Part shown: in pieces, positions 50,935-59,854 of the stretch
Layout of the letters: each line of letters opens with the position of its first letter
How positions within the stretch are numbered: the first letter of the stretch is position 1
DNA from: Mycobacterium sp. 852002-51961_SCH5331710
Lineage (GTDB): Bacteria; Actinomycetota; Actinomycetes; Mycobacteriales; Mycobacteriaceae
NCBI RefSeq assembly: GCF_001665535.1
Contig: NZ_LZSQ01000045.1
Coordinates: 36,303 to 100,302 of the forward strand
Length of the DNA stretch: 64,000 nt
Direction of reading: 5' to 3'
Notes under the pieces: model-generated
Told to the model about the DNA's origin: nothing
The model's database searches: none
Seen by the model: the letters and a program-made list of their open reading frames with translations, nothing else
Program-made: the position numbers and the translations under genes

Positions 50935-53458
50935 GGCTTCTCTCGCCGACGTCGCAACAGGACTCGGCACCGATCTCGACGCGCTGTTTGCGGCGTTCGC
51001 CGCATGGGCCGAGGCGAACGGCACGGTACTGTATCCGGCGCAGGAAGAAGCGCTGATCGAGTTGGTCAGCGGTGCCAACGTCATCCTGGCGACCCCGACC
51101 GGTTCAGGGAAGTCGTTGGTCGCCACGGGCGCGCTGTTCGCGGCGCTGGCTCGATCCTCGGCGGGGCGTAGCCGCAGCTTCTACACCGCACCGATCAAGG
51201 CGCTGGTCAGCGAGAAATTCTTCTCACTGTGCGAGGTGTTCGGCGCGGTCAACGTCGGCATGCTGACCGGCGACGCCGCGGTCAACGCCGACGCCCCGAT
51301 CATCACATGCACCGCCGAGGTGCTGGCCAATATCGCGCTGCGCGAAGGGGCCGACGCGGACATCGCGTTGGTGGTGATGGACGAGTTCCATTTCTACGGC
51401 GACCCGGACCGCGGATGGGCCTGGCAGGTTCCGCTGCTGGAACTGCCGAAGGCCCAGTTCCTGCTGATGTCGGCGACGCTGGGTGACGTCTCGTTCCTGC
51501 GTGACGACCTCTCCCGGCGCACCGGCCGGCCGACTGCGCTGGTGGCCAACGCCGAACGTCCCGTGCCGCTGTTCTTTTCGTATGCGACCACTCCGATGCA
51601 CGAGACGATCGGTGACCTACTCGAGACCGGGCAGGCCCCGATCTACGTCGTGCACTTCACCCAGGCCTCGGCGCTGGAGCGCGCGCAGGCGCTGATGAGT
51701 GTCAACGTCAGCACCAAAGACGAGAAGGCCGAAATCCGGGAAATGTTAGGCGCATTCCAGTTCTCCACGGCCTTCGGCACGACGCTGTCGCGGCTGGTAC
51801 GACACGGTATCGGAGTGCACCACGCCGGGATGCTGCCGAAGTACCGGCGGCTGGTCGAACAGTTGGCGCAGGCCGGCCTGCTCAAGGTCATCTGCGGGAC
51901 CGACACGCTGGGCGTCGGCATCAACGTGCCGATCCGCACGGTGGTGTTCTCGGCGCTGTCGAAGTACGACGGTATCCGCACCCGGTTGCTCAACGCCCGC
52001 GAGTTCCACCAGATCGCCGGCCGGGCCGGACGGGCCGGCTACGACACCGCGGGTACCGTAGTCGTGCAGGCGCCCGACCACGAGGTGGAGAACCTCAAAC
52101 AGTTCGCCAAGGTCGCCGACGATCCCAAAAAACGCCGAAAGCTGGTGCGACGCAAGGCTCCCGAGGGCATGGTGCCGTGGAGCGAGTCGACGATGAATCG
52201 GTTGATAGAGGCCACGCCCGAACCGCTGACCAGCAACATGCGGGTGTCGACGGCCATGATCCTCGACGTCGTCGACCGTCCCGATGACCCGTTCGAGGCG
52301 ATGCGGCGGCTGCTGACCGACAACCACGAGCCACGCAAACGTCAACTGCACCACATCCGCGAGGCCGTCGGTATCGCGCGGTCGCTGCTGCAGGCCGGTG
52401 TGGTGGAGCGCCTCGACGAACCCGGACCCGACGGCCGCAGGTACCGGCTGACCGTCGACCTCCCCCCGAACTTCGCGTTGTATCAACCGTTGTCGACCTT
52501 CGCGCTGGCCGCCGTCGATGTGCTCGATCCGGCGTCGGAAACGTTCGCGCTGGACGTGGTTTCGGTGATCGAGGCGACGCTGGAGGACCCGCGCCAGATC
52601 CTGGCGGCGCAGCTGAACAAGGCGCGAGGCGAAGCCGTCGCGGCGATGAAGGCAGAAGGCATCGAGTACGACGAGCGCATCGTGCTGCTCGACGACGTCA
52701 CCTATTCCAAGCCGCTCGAGGAGTTGCTCGAGCACACCTTCGAGGTTTACTTGCAGAGCAACCCGTGGGCGGCCGACGCCCGGCTGTCTCCGAAGTCGGT
52801 GGTACGCGAAATGTGGGAACGCGCCATGACGTTCCGTGAATACGTCAGCGAGTACGGACTGACCCGCGCCGAGGGCGCGGTACTGCGCTACCTGTCCGAC
52901 GCGTACAAGGCGCTGCGGTCCGGGGTGCCCGCCGCGGCCAGGACCGAGGAGCTCACCGATATCGTCGAGTGGCTCGGCGAGCTTGTCCGCCAGGTGGATT
53001 CGAGCCTGCTCGACGAATGGGAGCAGCTGACCGACCCCGACCAGCCGAACGACGCCCCCGCCGCGGTGCCGGCCACGCCGCGCCCGCTGAGTGGCAACCA
53101 GCGTGCGTTCACGGCGATGGTGCGCAACGCCTTGTTCCGGCGCGTGCAGTTGTTCGCTCGGCAACGCTGGAACGAACTCGGCGCGCTGGACAGCGGTTCG
53201 GGATGGACCGCGAAGCGCTGGGAGCAGGTCGGGGGAGACTACTTCGACGAGCACGCCGACGTCGGCACCGGCGGCGACGCTCGCGGTCCGGCGCTGCTGA
53301 TCATCGAGCGTGAGCCTGAGGTGTGGCGGGTGCGGCAGATTTTCGACGATCCAGCGGGCGACCACGACTGGGGCTTCACCGTCGAGGTCGACCTTGCGGA
53401 CTCCGACGAGGCCGGCGCGGTCGTACTGCGGGTCATCGACGCCGGCCGCTTCGACTGA
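50927..53458 (+). CDS. Ski2-like DEAD/DEAH RNA helicase with DUF3516
   Basis: 843-residue helicase. Motif I is LATPTGSGKSLVATG, motif Ia TAPIKALVSEKF, motif II VVMDEFHFYGDP (DEFH), motif III LLMSATLG, motif V TDTLGVGINVPIRTVVF and motif VI REFHQIAGRAGRAGYDTAG. About 400 residues of DUF3516 follow, as in actinobacterial relatives. It unwinds RNA or RNA-DNA using ATP. The start is GTG 50927, inside the LysR gene end, which suggests coupled translation. Pairing with LysR seems positional rather than functional. Its substrate RNA is unknown. Confidence 0.88.
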   Translation: MPEASLADVATGLGTDLDALFAAFAAWAEANGTVLYPAQEEALIELVSGANVILATPTGSGKSLVATGALFAALARSSAGRSRSFYTAPIKALVSEKFFSLCEVFGAVNVGMLTGDAAVNADAPIITCTAEVLANIALREGADADIALVVMDEFHFYGDPDRGWAWQVPLLELPKAQFLLMSATLGDVSFLRDDLSRRTGRPTALVANAERPVPLFFSYATTPMHETIGDLLETGQAPIYVVHFTQASALERAQALMSVNVSTKDEKAEIREMLGAFQFSTAFGTTLSRLVRHGIGVHHAGMLPKYRRLVEQLAQAGLLKVICGTDTLGVGINVPIRTVVFSALSKYDGIRTRLLNAREFHQIAGRAGRAGYDTAGTVVVQAPDHEVENLKQFAKVADDPKKRRKLVRRKAPEGMVPWSESTMNRLIEATPEPLTSNMRVSTAMILDVVDRPDDPFEAMRRLLTDNHEPRKRQLHHIREAVGIARSLLQAGVVERLDEPGPDGRRYRLTVDLPPNFALYQPLSTFALAAVDVLDPASETFALDVVSVIEATLEDPRQILAAQLNKARGEAVAAMKAEGIEYDERIVLLDDVTYSKPLEELLEHTFEVYLQSNPWAADARLSPKSVVREMWERAMTFREYVSEYGLTRAEGAVLRYLSDAYKALRSGVPAAARTEELTDIVEWLGELVRQVDSSLLDEWEQLTDPDQPNDAPAAVPATPRPLSGNQRAFTAMVRNALFRRVQLFARQRWNELGALDSGSGWTAKRWEQVGGDYFDEHADVGTGGDARGPALLIIEREPEVWRVRQIFDDPAGDHDWGFTVEVDLADSDEAGAVVLRVIDAGRFD

Positions 53459-53681
53459 GCGACCCGGATCGGTCACTACCGAAGCCCACGGATGTTCGGT
53501 GCAGGAAGTCGACAGCGGACGTCGATCCGGAGAAGTCCATGGCCATACCGACGAGTTCTCCCTCATCGCGAAGGGCGCCGAACCGTTCCGCCGCGCGGAG
53601 GCGCGCCTCGTCGATGTCGCTGACGAAGACCTCGGGTGCACCCCCGCCGGGTGGCCGGTTCGTCGCGGGGCGTGAGCGTCG
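53436..53681 (-). other. Intergenic stretch with a faint coding remnant
   Basis: The 223-bp gap between the convergent helicase and DUF417 genes holds a minus-strand reading with protein-like composition (APEVFVSDIDEARLRAAERF, then MAMDFSGSTSAV), similar to the Rossmann segment of zinc alcohol dehydrogenases. There is no convincing start, and it follows the DUF417 stop in the same frame. It may be a decayed gene fragment or chance. I see no other feature there. Confidence 0.25.
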
Positions 53682-54158
53682 TCAGACTGCGGCGAACCGC
53701 TCCGACGGCGCGGCCGAACGGCTCGCGGTCATCGCTTCCCCGAGGCACCACACCGCGACGCCGATCAGGACCAGGTCTTTGAGCAGGAACTGGCCCGGCA
53801 GCCCGGACAGCACCGGGATCGGGCCCGCATGCGTCGAGACCACACCGGGGGTCGTGAACAGGAAGCTCAAGGTTCCGACGAACAGCACGACGGCCATCGC
53901 GCTGCCCGCCGTAGAGGCGCGGGCCGAAACCGGGCGCAGCGCAATGAGTATCGCGGCGATGATCTCGGCCGTGCCGAGCGCATAGGCCACCGTCGTCACG
54001 CTGAAGATGTCGTACACCCAGCTCATCAGCGGGCTGTGCTCGATGAGCGTGCGGCTCTCCATCTTCACGTATTTGCCGACGCCGATCCAGGCGAGCACCA
54101 CGACGAGGCCGTAGCGGCAGATCGCCCGGCCCAATACGGTGATCCGCGTTGCGGTCAA
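53682..54158 (-). CDS. DUF417/YkgB (RclC-like) membrane protein
   Basis: 158-residue membrane protein with about four spans, resembling Escherichia coli RclC/YkgB. YGLVVVLAWIGVGKYVKMES, PLMSWVYDIFSV, VLFVGTLSFLFTTPGVVSTH and GQFLLKDLVLIGVAVWCLGE are the family hallmarks. RclC acts in reactive-chlorine resistance. The start is TTG 54158 behind a GGAGGAG site, overlapping the TGA of the anti-sigma gene, so it is coupled to it. It is the third gene of the ECF operon and a likely output or sensor of the same oxidative stress. Confidence 0.82.
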   Translation of the reverse strand: MTATRITVLGRAICRYGLVVVLAWIGVGKYVKMESRTLIEHSPLMSWVYDIFSVTTVAYALGTAEIIAAILIALRPVSARASTAGSAMAVVLFVGTLSFLFTTPGVVSTHAGPIPVLSGLPGQFLLKDLVLIGVAVWCLGEAMTASRSAAPSERFAAV

Positions 54159-54391
54159 TGCTCCTCCTGCTGCGCTCGGCCGTGATCCTCGGCGATGGCG
54201 GCCAGCAATCCGTCGAAGTCGTCGGCACACGGACCGCAGGCCCGCAGGTGTGCCATCACACCCGGAAAGCGCTGCGCCCTTTCGTCTGCCGGTACCTCGG
54301 CGTAGATGTGCAGAACCTCCATCGCCTCCTCGCAACCGACGTCGCGGGGATCGGTGGCGAGGAACCGGTGCAGGCGGGTCCAGTCGGTCAC
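54155..54391 (-). CDS. Zinc-finger anti-sigma-like protein (ZAS type)
   Basis: 78-residue protein. It carries the ZAS motif HLRACGPC (H-x3-C-x2-C) in the C-terminal half, the zinc site of redox-sensing anti-sigma factors. A short preceding helix (EEAMEVLHIYAEVPADERAQ) and a following helix (FDGLLAAIAED) fit the fold. It starts at GTG 54391, which overlaps the sigma stop (GTGA), and its stop overlaps the TTG of the DUF417 gene. It probably binds and inhibits the upstream ECF sigma factor until zinc release. The rest of the fold is short, so membrane anchoring is absent. Confidence 0.8.
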   Translation of the reverse strand: MTDWTRLHRFLATDPRDVGCEEAMEVLHIYAEVPADERAQRFPGVMAHLRACGPCADDFDGLLAAIAEDHGRAQQEEH

Positions 54392-55005
54392 GATGTGTCC
54401 AATGCGGCGCGGTCGGTCAGATACTCATTGGCGACCAGGAACTCGCGGATCTTACGTCGCGCCTCGAAAACGGCTTTGTAGACTGCGTTTCGGTTCACGC
54501 CGCGCGTGATGCACAAGGCATCGAGCGGTATGCCCTTGACGACGATGTCGATGAACATCTGTCGTTGACGGTCGGTGAGGGTAGTCTCGACGGCGCGCCT
54601 GATTGCGGCGGTGAGCTCGGCGGTCTCGGCATATTGGCTCGGATCGACACCGAACCGCTCGGGCAGCCGGTTCCAGTCTTCGGTCTGCAGGGCCACCGGC
54701 GGGTCGCGCCAATAGTGGCGGCCGAGCTTGTTGGCGACCTCGAGGATCACGAACTTGTAGGCCCACGTCGTGAAGCGGCTCTCACCGCGAAACGTCGCGA
54801 GCTTGTCGAGCACGGCGACGGTGGCATCCGACGCGGCCTGCTGTGCGATGTCGTCGAGTTCAATGCCGCTGATCCGCGTTTGCCGTCGCCGCACCTCGCT
54901 GTGCGCGGCCCGCAGCAACTGCCCGTGCAGTCGGGCGATCGCGGTCTCGCGCCGAGGGTTCGCGGAGTGGAGCAGGCGCAGCCATTCATCGGACTCGGCG
55001 TCCAC
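54388..55005 (-). CDS. ECF sigma factor
   Basis: 205-residue ECF sigma. Region 2 is ELDDIAQQAASDATVAVLDK then FRGESRFTTWAYKFVILEVA, and region 4 is LTDRQRQMFIDIVVKGIPLD with NRNAVYKAVFEARRKIRE. The start is GTG 55005, preceded by AAAGGAG; earlier frame codons are not supported. Its region 4 differs from common ECFs (GIPLDALCITRGVNRNAVYK). It is coupled to the ZAS protein, then DUF417, so it most likely senses oxidants and reads a promoter upstream of its own operon. Confidence 0.86.
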   Translation of the reverse strand: MDAESDEWLRLLHSANPRRETAIARLHGQLLRAAHSEVRRRQTRISGIELDDIAQQAASDATVAVLDKLATFRGESRFTTWAYKFVILEVANKLGRHYWRDPPVALQTEDWNRLPERFGVDPSQYAETAELTAAIRRAVETTLTDRQRQMFIDIVVKGIPLDALCITRGVNRNAVYKAVFEARRKIREFLVANEYLTDRAALDTS

Positions 55006-55216
55006 CCGCACTCCTTTCCTGAAACGACGTGGGTCCTCTCGTTTCATTGGCGTCGCCGTCCGCCGCCGTCTTACCTCGATCCGAGTTTTTCCCACATGCA
55101 CCCGCATGTGCCTACCGCCGGACACCAATCTGCACTACCCCGCGCTCACCGTCTCGGCTGACGGGCTTGGCTGATGGTGCGATTACCGCCGGCCGCTCGG
55201 GGGTATCGCAACGAGC

Positions 55217-55348
55217 ATGACATCTCCAAACGAGAATGTAACGCCGGAGCCTGCCGAGAGTGCCGAGGACGTGCTGTCTCCCGCGACCCCCGGCGCGGAA
55301 GGGTTGCCGCTGCCCGATGACGCCGTCGAGAAGCCGTCGGAGCAGTAG
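55217..55348 (+). CDS. Small acidic protein of 43 residues
   Basis: Short open frame beginning MTSPNENVTPEPAESAEDVL and ending DDAVEKPSEQ, strongly acidic and rich in Pro, Glu and Ala, probably disordered. Only a weak ACGAG precedes the ATG. Low-complexity acidic proteins of this kind are common in mycobacteria. It lies 24 bases before the oxidoreductase gene on the same strand, and 211 bases from the divergent sigma gene. Existence as a gene is plausible but unproven; no function is evident. Confidence 0.5.
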   Translation: MTSPNENVTPEPAESAEDVLSPATPGAEGLPLPDDAVEKPSEQ

Positions 55349-55372
55349 CCTGCCGGAATCATCTCCGGTGGC

Positions 55373-56485
55373 GTGGCGTTGAACGGCTTCGTGGCCGTTC
55401 AGAAGTTGTTTGCACCATTGACCATCGGCTCATTGACCGTTCCGAACCGGTTCGCGATGGCGCCAATGACCCGTCAGGCCTCTCCGGACGGTGTCCCGGG
55501 GGCCGATGTGGCCGAGTACTACCGCCGCCGCGCCGCCGGTGGCGTCGGGCTGATCATCACCGAAGGGATCCGGCTTCCGGACGCCGCCGCCGGATACCCG
55601 TACTCCATCCCGACACTCGCCGGACAGGACGCGGTGGCGGGCTGGGCGCGCGTCGTCGACGGTGTGCACGCCGAGGGCGGGACGATCGCCGCGCAGCTGT
55701 GGCACCAGGGCGCGCAGCGCGACGACGCCGATGGTGTCGCGCCGGTCAGCCCGTCGGGTGTCGACGGCCACGGTCGGCCCAGGGGGCGTGCGCTGGAGGC
55801 CGACGAATTGTCTCGAGTCGCCGATTTGTACGTGCAGAGCGCTGAGGCCGCCCGAGACGCCGGTTTCGATGCTGTCGAGCTGCACGGCGCCCACGGTTAC
55901 CTACTGGACGAGTTCTTCTGGACGCGAACGAATCTGCGCACAGACGAGTATGGCGGATCTCTCGCCGAACGCACGCGTTTCCCGTCGGAGGTCGTCGCCG
56001 CGGTGCGGGCCGCCCTGGGGCCGGGATATCCGATCATCTTCCGCTTCTCGCAGTGGAAGGGCACCGACTACGCGGCGTCGATCGCCGCCGATCCCACCGA
56101 CCTTCTCCAGCTGCTGACCCCGTTAGCCGACGCCGGGGTCGACGTCTTCCACCCGTCGACGCGCAGGCACTACGTGGCCGGATTTCCGGATCACAACCGC
56201 GAACTGAGCCTCGCGGGCTGGACGAAGAAGGTGTCGGGCCGTCCGGTGATCGCGGTGGGCTCGGTCGGCCTGGAAACGCAGTTCCGCAGCGAGCGGCGGG
56301 GCGAGGTGATTGCGCCGGCGCCCGTCGATCGCCTGGTCGAGCAGTTCGAGTCGGGCGAGTTCGACATCGTCGCGATCGGTCGCGCCCTTCTCGCCGATCC
56401 GGCGTGGGTCAACCGGCTACGCGATGGCCGACTCGACGAGTTCGCCGGATACGACCCCGAGGTCGCGCTGGCGGAGCTCGCCTGA
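55373..56485 (+). CDS. NADH:flavin oxidoreductase, Old Yellow Enzyme family
   Basis: 370-residue FMN enzyme reducing alkenes of enones or related compounds. APMTRQASPDGVP near residue 30, AAQLWHQGAQRD, and FDAVELHGAHGYLLDEFFW then NLRTDEYGGSLAERTRF are OYE signatures; VIAVGSVGLETQF and FDIVAIGRALLADPAWVNRL bind FMN phosphate. It starts at GTG 55373. An acidic microprotein precedes it. It converges with the DUF302 gene. The substrate is unknown. Confidence 0.87.
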   Translation: MALNGFVAVQKLFAPLTIGSLTVPNRFAMAPMTRQASPDGVPGADVAEYYRRRAAGGVGLIITEGIRLPDAAAGYPYSIPTLAGQDAVAGWARVVDGVHAEGGTIAAQLWHQGAQRDDADGVAPVSPSGVDGHGRPRGRALEADELSRVADLYVQSAEAARDAGFDAVELHGAHGYLLDEFFWTRTNLRTDEYGGSLAERTRFPSEVVAAVRAALGPGYPIIFRFSQWKGTDYAASIAADPTDLLQLLTPLADAGVDVFHPSTRRHYVAGFPDHNRELSLAGWTKKVSGRPVIAVGSVGLETQFRSERRGEVIAPAPVDRLVEQFESGEFDIVAIGRALLADPAWVNRLRDGRLDEFAGYDPEVALAELA

Positions 56486-56557
56486 CCGGTCCCTGCGCGA
56501 AACGCCACGTCGGCGTCGTGGTGCTCGGCCTGATCGCCGACAGGTATCCGCCCGGCG

Positions 56558-56956
56558 TCACTGGGACAACGCGTCGATCACCGCTTTGAGCTTGCTTCCG
56601 ACTTCTTCGGCGATCGGCTTGAGTCCCGGCTCCTCTGTGACGTCGACCAGCAACTGCGGATTCATCGCTTCGATGAGCGTTGTCTGCGGGTCCTCTGGGT
56701 CGCTGCGGACCACGACGTTGCACGGCAGCAGTAGACCGATCTGACGTTGCACGTCTATCGCCCGGTGCGCCAACGGCGGATTGCACGCGCCGAGGATCAG
56801 GTAGTTCTCCATGTCCTCGTCGAGCTTGTTCTTCAGCGTCGCTTTCACGTCGATCTCGGTCAGTACACCGAAGCCTTGCTCAGCCAGCGCGTCACGTGTG
56901 CGGGTGACCGCATCGTCGAACGATGTCTTCAGGCTCGTGGCCAGTGCGATGCTCAT
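56558..56956 (-). CDS. DUF302 domain protein
   Basis: 132-residue single-domain protein of DUF302, with FDDAVTRTRDALAEQGFGVL, LGACNPPLAHRAIDVQRQIG and LLPCNVVVR as family segments. The fold has two cysteines (GACNP, LPCNV) conserved in this group, possibly for thiol chemistry. It is the second gene of the CstR-like unit, 26 bases after the sensor gene, so it likely takes part in sulfide or persulfide handling. The activity is unknown. Confidence 0.85.
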   Translation of the reverse strand: MSIALATSLKTSFDDAVTRTRDALAEQGFGVLTEIDVKATLKNKLDEDMENYLILGACNPPLAHRAIDVQRQIGLLLPCNVVVRSDPEDPQTTLIEAMNPQLLVDVTEEPGLKPIAEEVGSKLKAVIDALSQ

Positions 56957-56982
56957 GATGGCTCCCGTGGTCGTCGGAATGG

Positions 56983-57279
<297 letters not shown>

Positions 57280-57280
57280 T

Positions 57281-57294
57281 TACCCGTGGGGGTA
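57281..57294. promoter_or_regulatory. CstR/CsoR-type operator, copy 1
   Basis: TACCCGTGGGGGTA, 29 bases upstream of the CstR-like start, fits the TACC-N-GGGGTA palindrome of CsoR/CstR proteins and likely gives autorepression. Confidence 0.7.
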
Positions 57295-57390
57295 TGGACT
57301 GCCCCCTTCAACGCGGCGGCCGAAGGCGAAATTCCCTGGTCGCGGCGGCTGCCGGAGCGCTGAAAAAGACCGATCCGGCTCCGGAATAAA

Positions 57391-57404
57391 TACCGCGGGG
57401 GGTA
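57391..57404. promoter_or_regulatory. CstR/CsoR-type operator, copy 2
   Basis: TACCGCGGGGGGTA, upstream of the Cys-rich peptide gene; its start is 24 bases from copy 3, a spacing that could allow two tetramers to bind the same promoter. Confidence 0.7.
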
Positions 57405-57414
57405 CGGTAGATAA

Positions 57415-57428
57415 TACCGAGGGGGGTA
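57415..57428. promoter_or_regulatory. CstR/CsoR-type operator, copy 3
   Basis: TACCGAGGGGGGTA, overlapping a likely -10 (TATACG at 57427) for the plus-strand operon, 38 bases before the start codon of the Cys-rich peptide. A bound repressor would block RNA polymerase. Confidence 0.7.
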
Positions 57429-57465
57429 TACGCTTCCTCGTACGTTCTCGAAGAGAGGTCTCATC

Positions 57466-57630
57466 ATGTGTTACGCAGTCCGATGTCCGTCCTGCGGCAA
57501 GACGACGTGGGACGGCTGCGGCCAGCACGTCGACGAGGTGATGCGGTCGGTACCGACCGCACAGCAGTGCCGCTGTGAGCGGACCGCGGGGCCCGCGCCT
57601 CGCCCCGCGCGCGGGTTCTGGCGCCGGTAA
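57466..57630 (+). CDS. 54-residue Cys-rich peptide of the persulfide operon
   Basis: Small protein beginning MCYAVRCPSCGKTTWDGCGQ with further cysteines at QCRCERT: six to seven Cys in 54 residues, two CxxC-like pairs as in a zinc ribbon, then a Pro/Arg-rich tail. A GAGAGG site precedes the ATG. It is the first gene after the CstR operators and is followed 16 bases on by tauE. I recall similar peptides next to CstR loci in actinobacteria, from memory. It could bind zinc, copper or persulfide sulfur; no role is proven. Confidence 0.8.
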   Translation: MCYAVRCPSCGKTTWDGCGQHVDEVMRSVPTAQQCRCERTAGPAPRPARGFWRR

Positions 57631-57646
57631 CGGGTACAGGCCTTTC

Positions 57647-58420
57647 ATGGCGTTGGCGGCAGGTGTAGGTCTCGGTGCGCTGATCGGCGTACTTCTGGGC
57701 CTTCTCGGTGGCGGGGGCTCGATACTCGCCGTTCCGGCCCTCGTCTACGGCATGGGCATCGGCGTCGAACAGGCCATTCCGATCTCGCTGATCGTCGTCG
57801 CCACCGCGTCGGCGGTCGGTGTGCTGCCGAAGATTCGCGCCCGACAGGTCCGGTGGCGCATGGCCGGAATCTTCTCGGCGGCCGGTATCCCCGCGACGGT
57901 CCTCGGCAGTGCCATCAGCAGACACCTGCCGGAGTCGGCGCTGCTGATCGGGTTCGCCGTCGTGATGGTCATCGCCGGGGTTCGCATGCTGATCGATCAG
58001 GGCCATACCGGCACCGCTTGCGAGGTGCGCGCCGGTCAGGTCAATTGGCGCCGCTGCGCGCCACGATCGATCGGGGCCGGCCTTGTCGTGGGCTTGCTGA
58101 CCGGGCTGTTCGGCGTCGGTGGCGGATTCCTCATCATTCCGGCGCTCGTGGTCGTACTCGGGGTCGAAATGTCCACTGCGATCGGCACTTCGCTGCTGAT
58201 CATCGTCGCCAACTCCGTGGCCGGCATCTTCTCGCATCTTCACGGCATCAGTGTCGACTGGTCGCTCACCGCGGCATTCGTCGCAGCGGCGATGGTCGCC
58301 TCGCTCGCCGCCGGATACTTCGGCACCAAGGTCGACACCGACCGTCTGCAGCGCTGGTTTGCCTACCTCGTATTCGCCGTCGCCGCTTACGTTCTCGTCG
58401 ACACCATCTTTCTACGATGA
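57647..58420 (+). CDS. tauE: TauE/SafE-type sulfite or organosulfur exporter
   Basis: 257-residue membrane protein with about eight spans and the two TauE/SafE repeats: GVGLGALIGVLLGLLGGGGS then GLVVGLLTGLFGVGGGFLII. The GLLGGGGS and GLFGVGGGF loops are the family signature. It probably exports sulfite, thiosulfate or related anions made when the persulfide dioxygenase acts. The ATG 57647 follows the Cys-rich peptide; an upstream open extension is a shadow. It ends 17 bases before the cstB-like gene. Confidence 0.84.
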   Translation: MALAAGVGLGALIGVLLGLLGGGGSILAVPALVYGMGIGVEQAIPISLIVVATASAVGVLPKIRARQVRWRMAGIFSAAGIPATVLGSAISRHLPESALLIGFAVVMVIAGVRMLIDQGHTGTACEVRAGQVNWRRCAPRSIGAGLVVGLLTGLFGVGGGFLIIPALVVVLGVEMSTAIGTSLLIIVANSVAGIFSHLHGISVDWSLTAAFVAAAMVASLAAGYFGTKVDTDRLQRWFAYLVFAVAAYVLVDTIFLR

Positions 58421-58437
58421 CAACAGAAGGAGAACCA

Positions 58438-59796
58438 ATGGACGTCTCGATCATCGAAACCGCCGGACTCGGTGACCGCAGTTATCTGATCAGCCACGGT
58501 GACGTCGCCGTTGCGATCGATCCGCAGCGCGACATCGACCGGGTGCTCACGCTTGCCGATGATCTCAAGGTGCGCATCACCCACGTGGCCGAAACGCACC
58601 TGCACAACGACTATCTGACCGGTGGACTCGAACTGTCGCGCACCGTCGGCGCCGAGTACGTGGTGCCCGCGGGCGATGATGTCAACTACCCCCGTCGCGC
58701 AGTCAGCGACGGTGAGGTGATCGACGCCGGACCCATCCGTCTGGAGGCGATGCACACTCCGGGCCACACCCATCATCACATCAGTTATGTGCTGCGGGAC
58801 GACACCGGCAAGGTCCAGGGCGTCTTCACCGGTGGTTCAATGTTGTTCGGCACCACCGGTCGTACGGACCTGATCGGCGCGGAGGACACCAAGGAACTCA
58901 CCCATGCGCAATATCACTCGGTGCGCAAGATCGCCGATCATCTGCCCCCCGACACACCGGTCTACCCGACTCATGGTTTCGGCAGCTTCTGTTCGGCCAC
59001 ACCGGCTTCCGGTGATGAATCAACGGTCGGCGAGCAACGACGGTCCAACCCGGCGCTCACACAGGACGAACAGAGCTTCGTCGACGAACTGCTCGCCGGA
59101 CTTTCGGCCTACCCCGCGTACTACGCGCACATGGGCGTCATCAACAGTGAGGGTCCGGCCCCAGTCGATCTGACGCCGCCCGAGCCGATCGATCCGGACG
59201 AACTGCGCCGCCGACTCGAGGCCGGCGAATGGGTGGTCGATCTGCGCAATCGGAGGGCCTTCGCGGCCGGACATTTGCAGGGAGCGTTCGGTTTTGAGTT
59301 GTCCGGCTCCTTCGTCAGCTATTTCGGCTGGCTCTATGAGTGGGGTGCGCCGGTGACGTTGATCGGTGAGTCGCCGGATCAGATCGCCGACGCAAAACGG
59401 GAATTGGTGCGTATCGGCGTCGACCGACTGACGGGTGCGGCCACCGGTGACATCGACGATCTGAGCGATGGAATGCCGCTCGGTTCCTACCCGGTCGCGG
59501 ATTTCGCGGAACTGGCCGACCAGCGCCGCGCGGACGCCGTGGCGGTGCTCGATGTGCGACAGAGCCACGAGTACGAGTCCGAGCACATTCCGGGAGCGCG
59601 CAACATACCGTTGCATGAGCTACCCGAGCGGCTCGGCGAAGTCCCCACCACGACGGTCTGGGTGCATTGCGCGTCCGGATATCGGTCCTCGATCGCGGCG
59701 TCGATACTCCATCGCGCGGGCCACGCCGTCGTGCTGATCGACGACCACTTCGACAGGGCGAAAGAGCTCGGCCTCACCGCGGCGGACGATAACTAG
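58438..59796 (+). CDS. cstB: CstB-like persulfide dioxygenase-rhodanese fusion
   Basis: 452-residue enzyme with a metallo-beta-lactamase domain and two rhodanese domains. The metal motif is HLHNDYLTGG (His54, His56, Asp58, with Tyr59), the form found in CstB/BlhA-type proteins; HTPGHTHHHISY supplies another ligand. The first rhodanese (VVDLRNRRAFAAGHLQGAFG) lacks its active Cys; the second has Cys411 in VHCASGYRSS. It would oxidise low-molecular-weight persulfides to thiosulfate. An AGAAGGAGAAC site precedes ATG 58438. With TauE it forms a persulfide detoxification unit. Confidence 0.9.
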   Translation: MDVSIIETAGLGDRSYLISHGDVAVAIDPQRDIDRVLTLADDLKVRITHVAETHLHNDYLTGGLELSRTVGAEYVVPAGDDVNYPRRAVSDGEVIDAGPIRLEAMHTPGHTHHHISYVLRDDTGKVQGVFTGGSMLFGTTGRTDLIGAEDTKELTHAQYHSVRKIADHLPPDTPVYPTHGFGSFCSATPASGDESTVGEQRRSNPALTQDEQSFVDELLAGLSAYPAYYAHMGVINSEGPAPVDLTPPEPIDPDELRRRLEAGEWVVDLRNRRAFAAGHLQGAFGFELSGSFVSYFGWLYEWGAPVTLIGESPDQIADAKRELVRIGVDRLTGAATGDIDDLSDGMPLGSYPVADFAELADQRRADAVAVLDVRQSHEYESEHIPGARNIPLHELPERLGEVPTTTVWVHCASGYRSSIAASILHRAGHAVVLIDDHFDRAKELGLTAADDN

Positions 59797-59854
59797 GGTT
59801 CGGAAAGCGCGGCAAATGGGCATATCCCGCATGTCTCTCGAAGGAGGAGCTCAT

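Noticed and set aside
51746..53641. 631-residue open frame antisense to the helicase gene
   Set aside because: GC-rich third positions leave antisense frames open; it has no motif, and the sense frame carries all helicase motifs.
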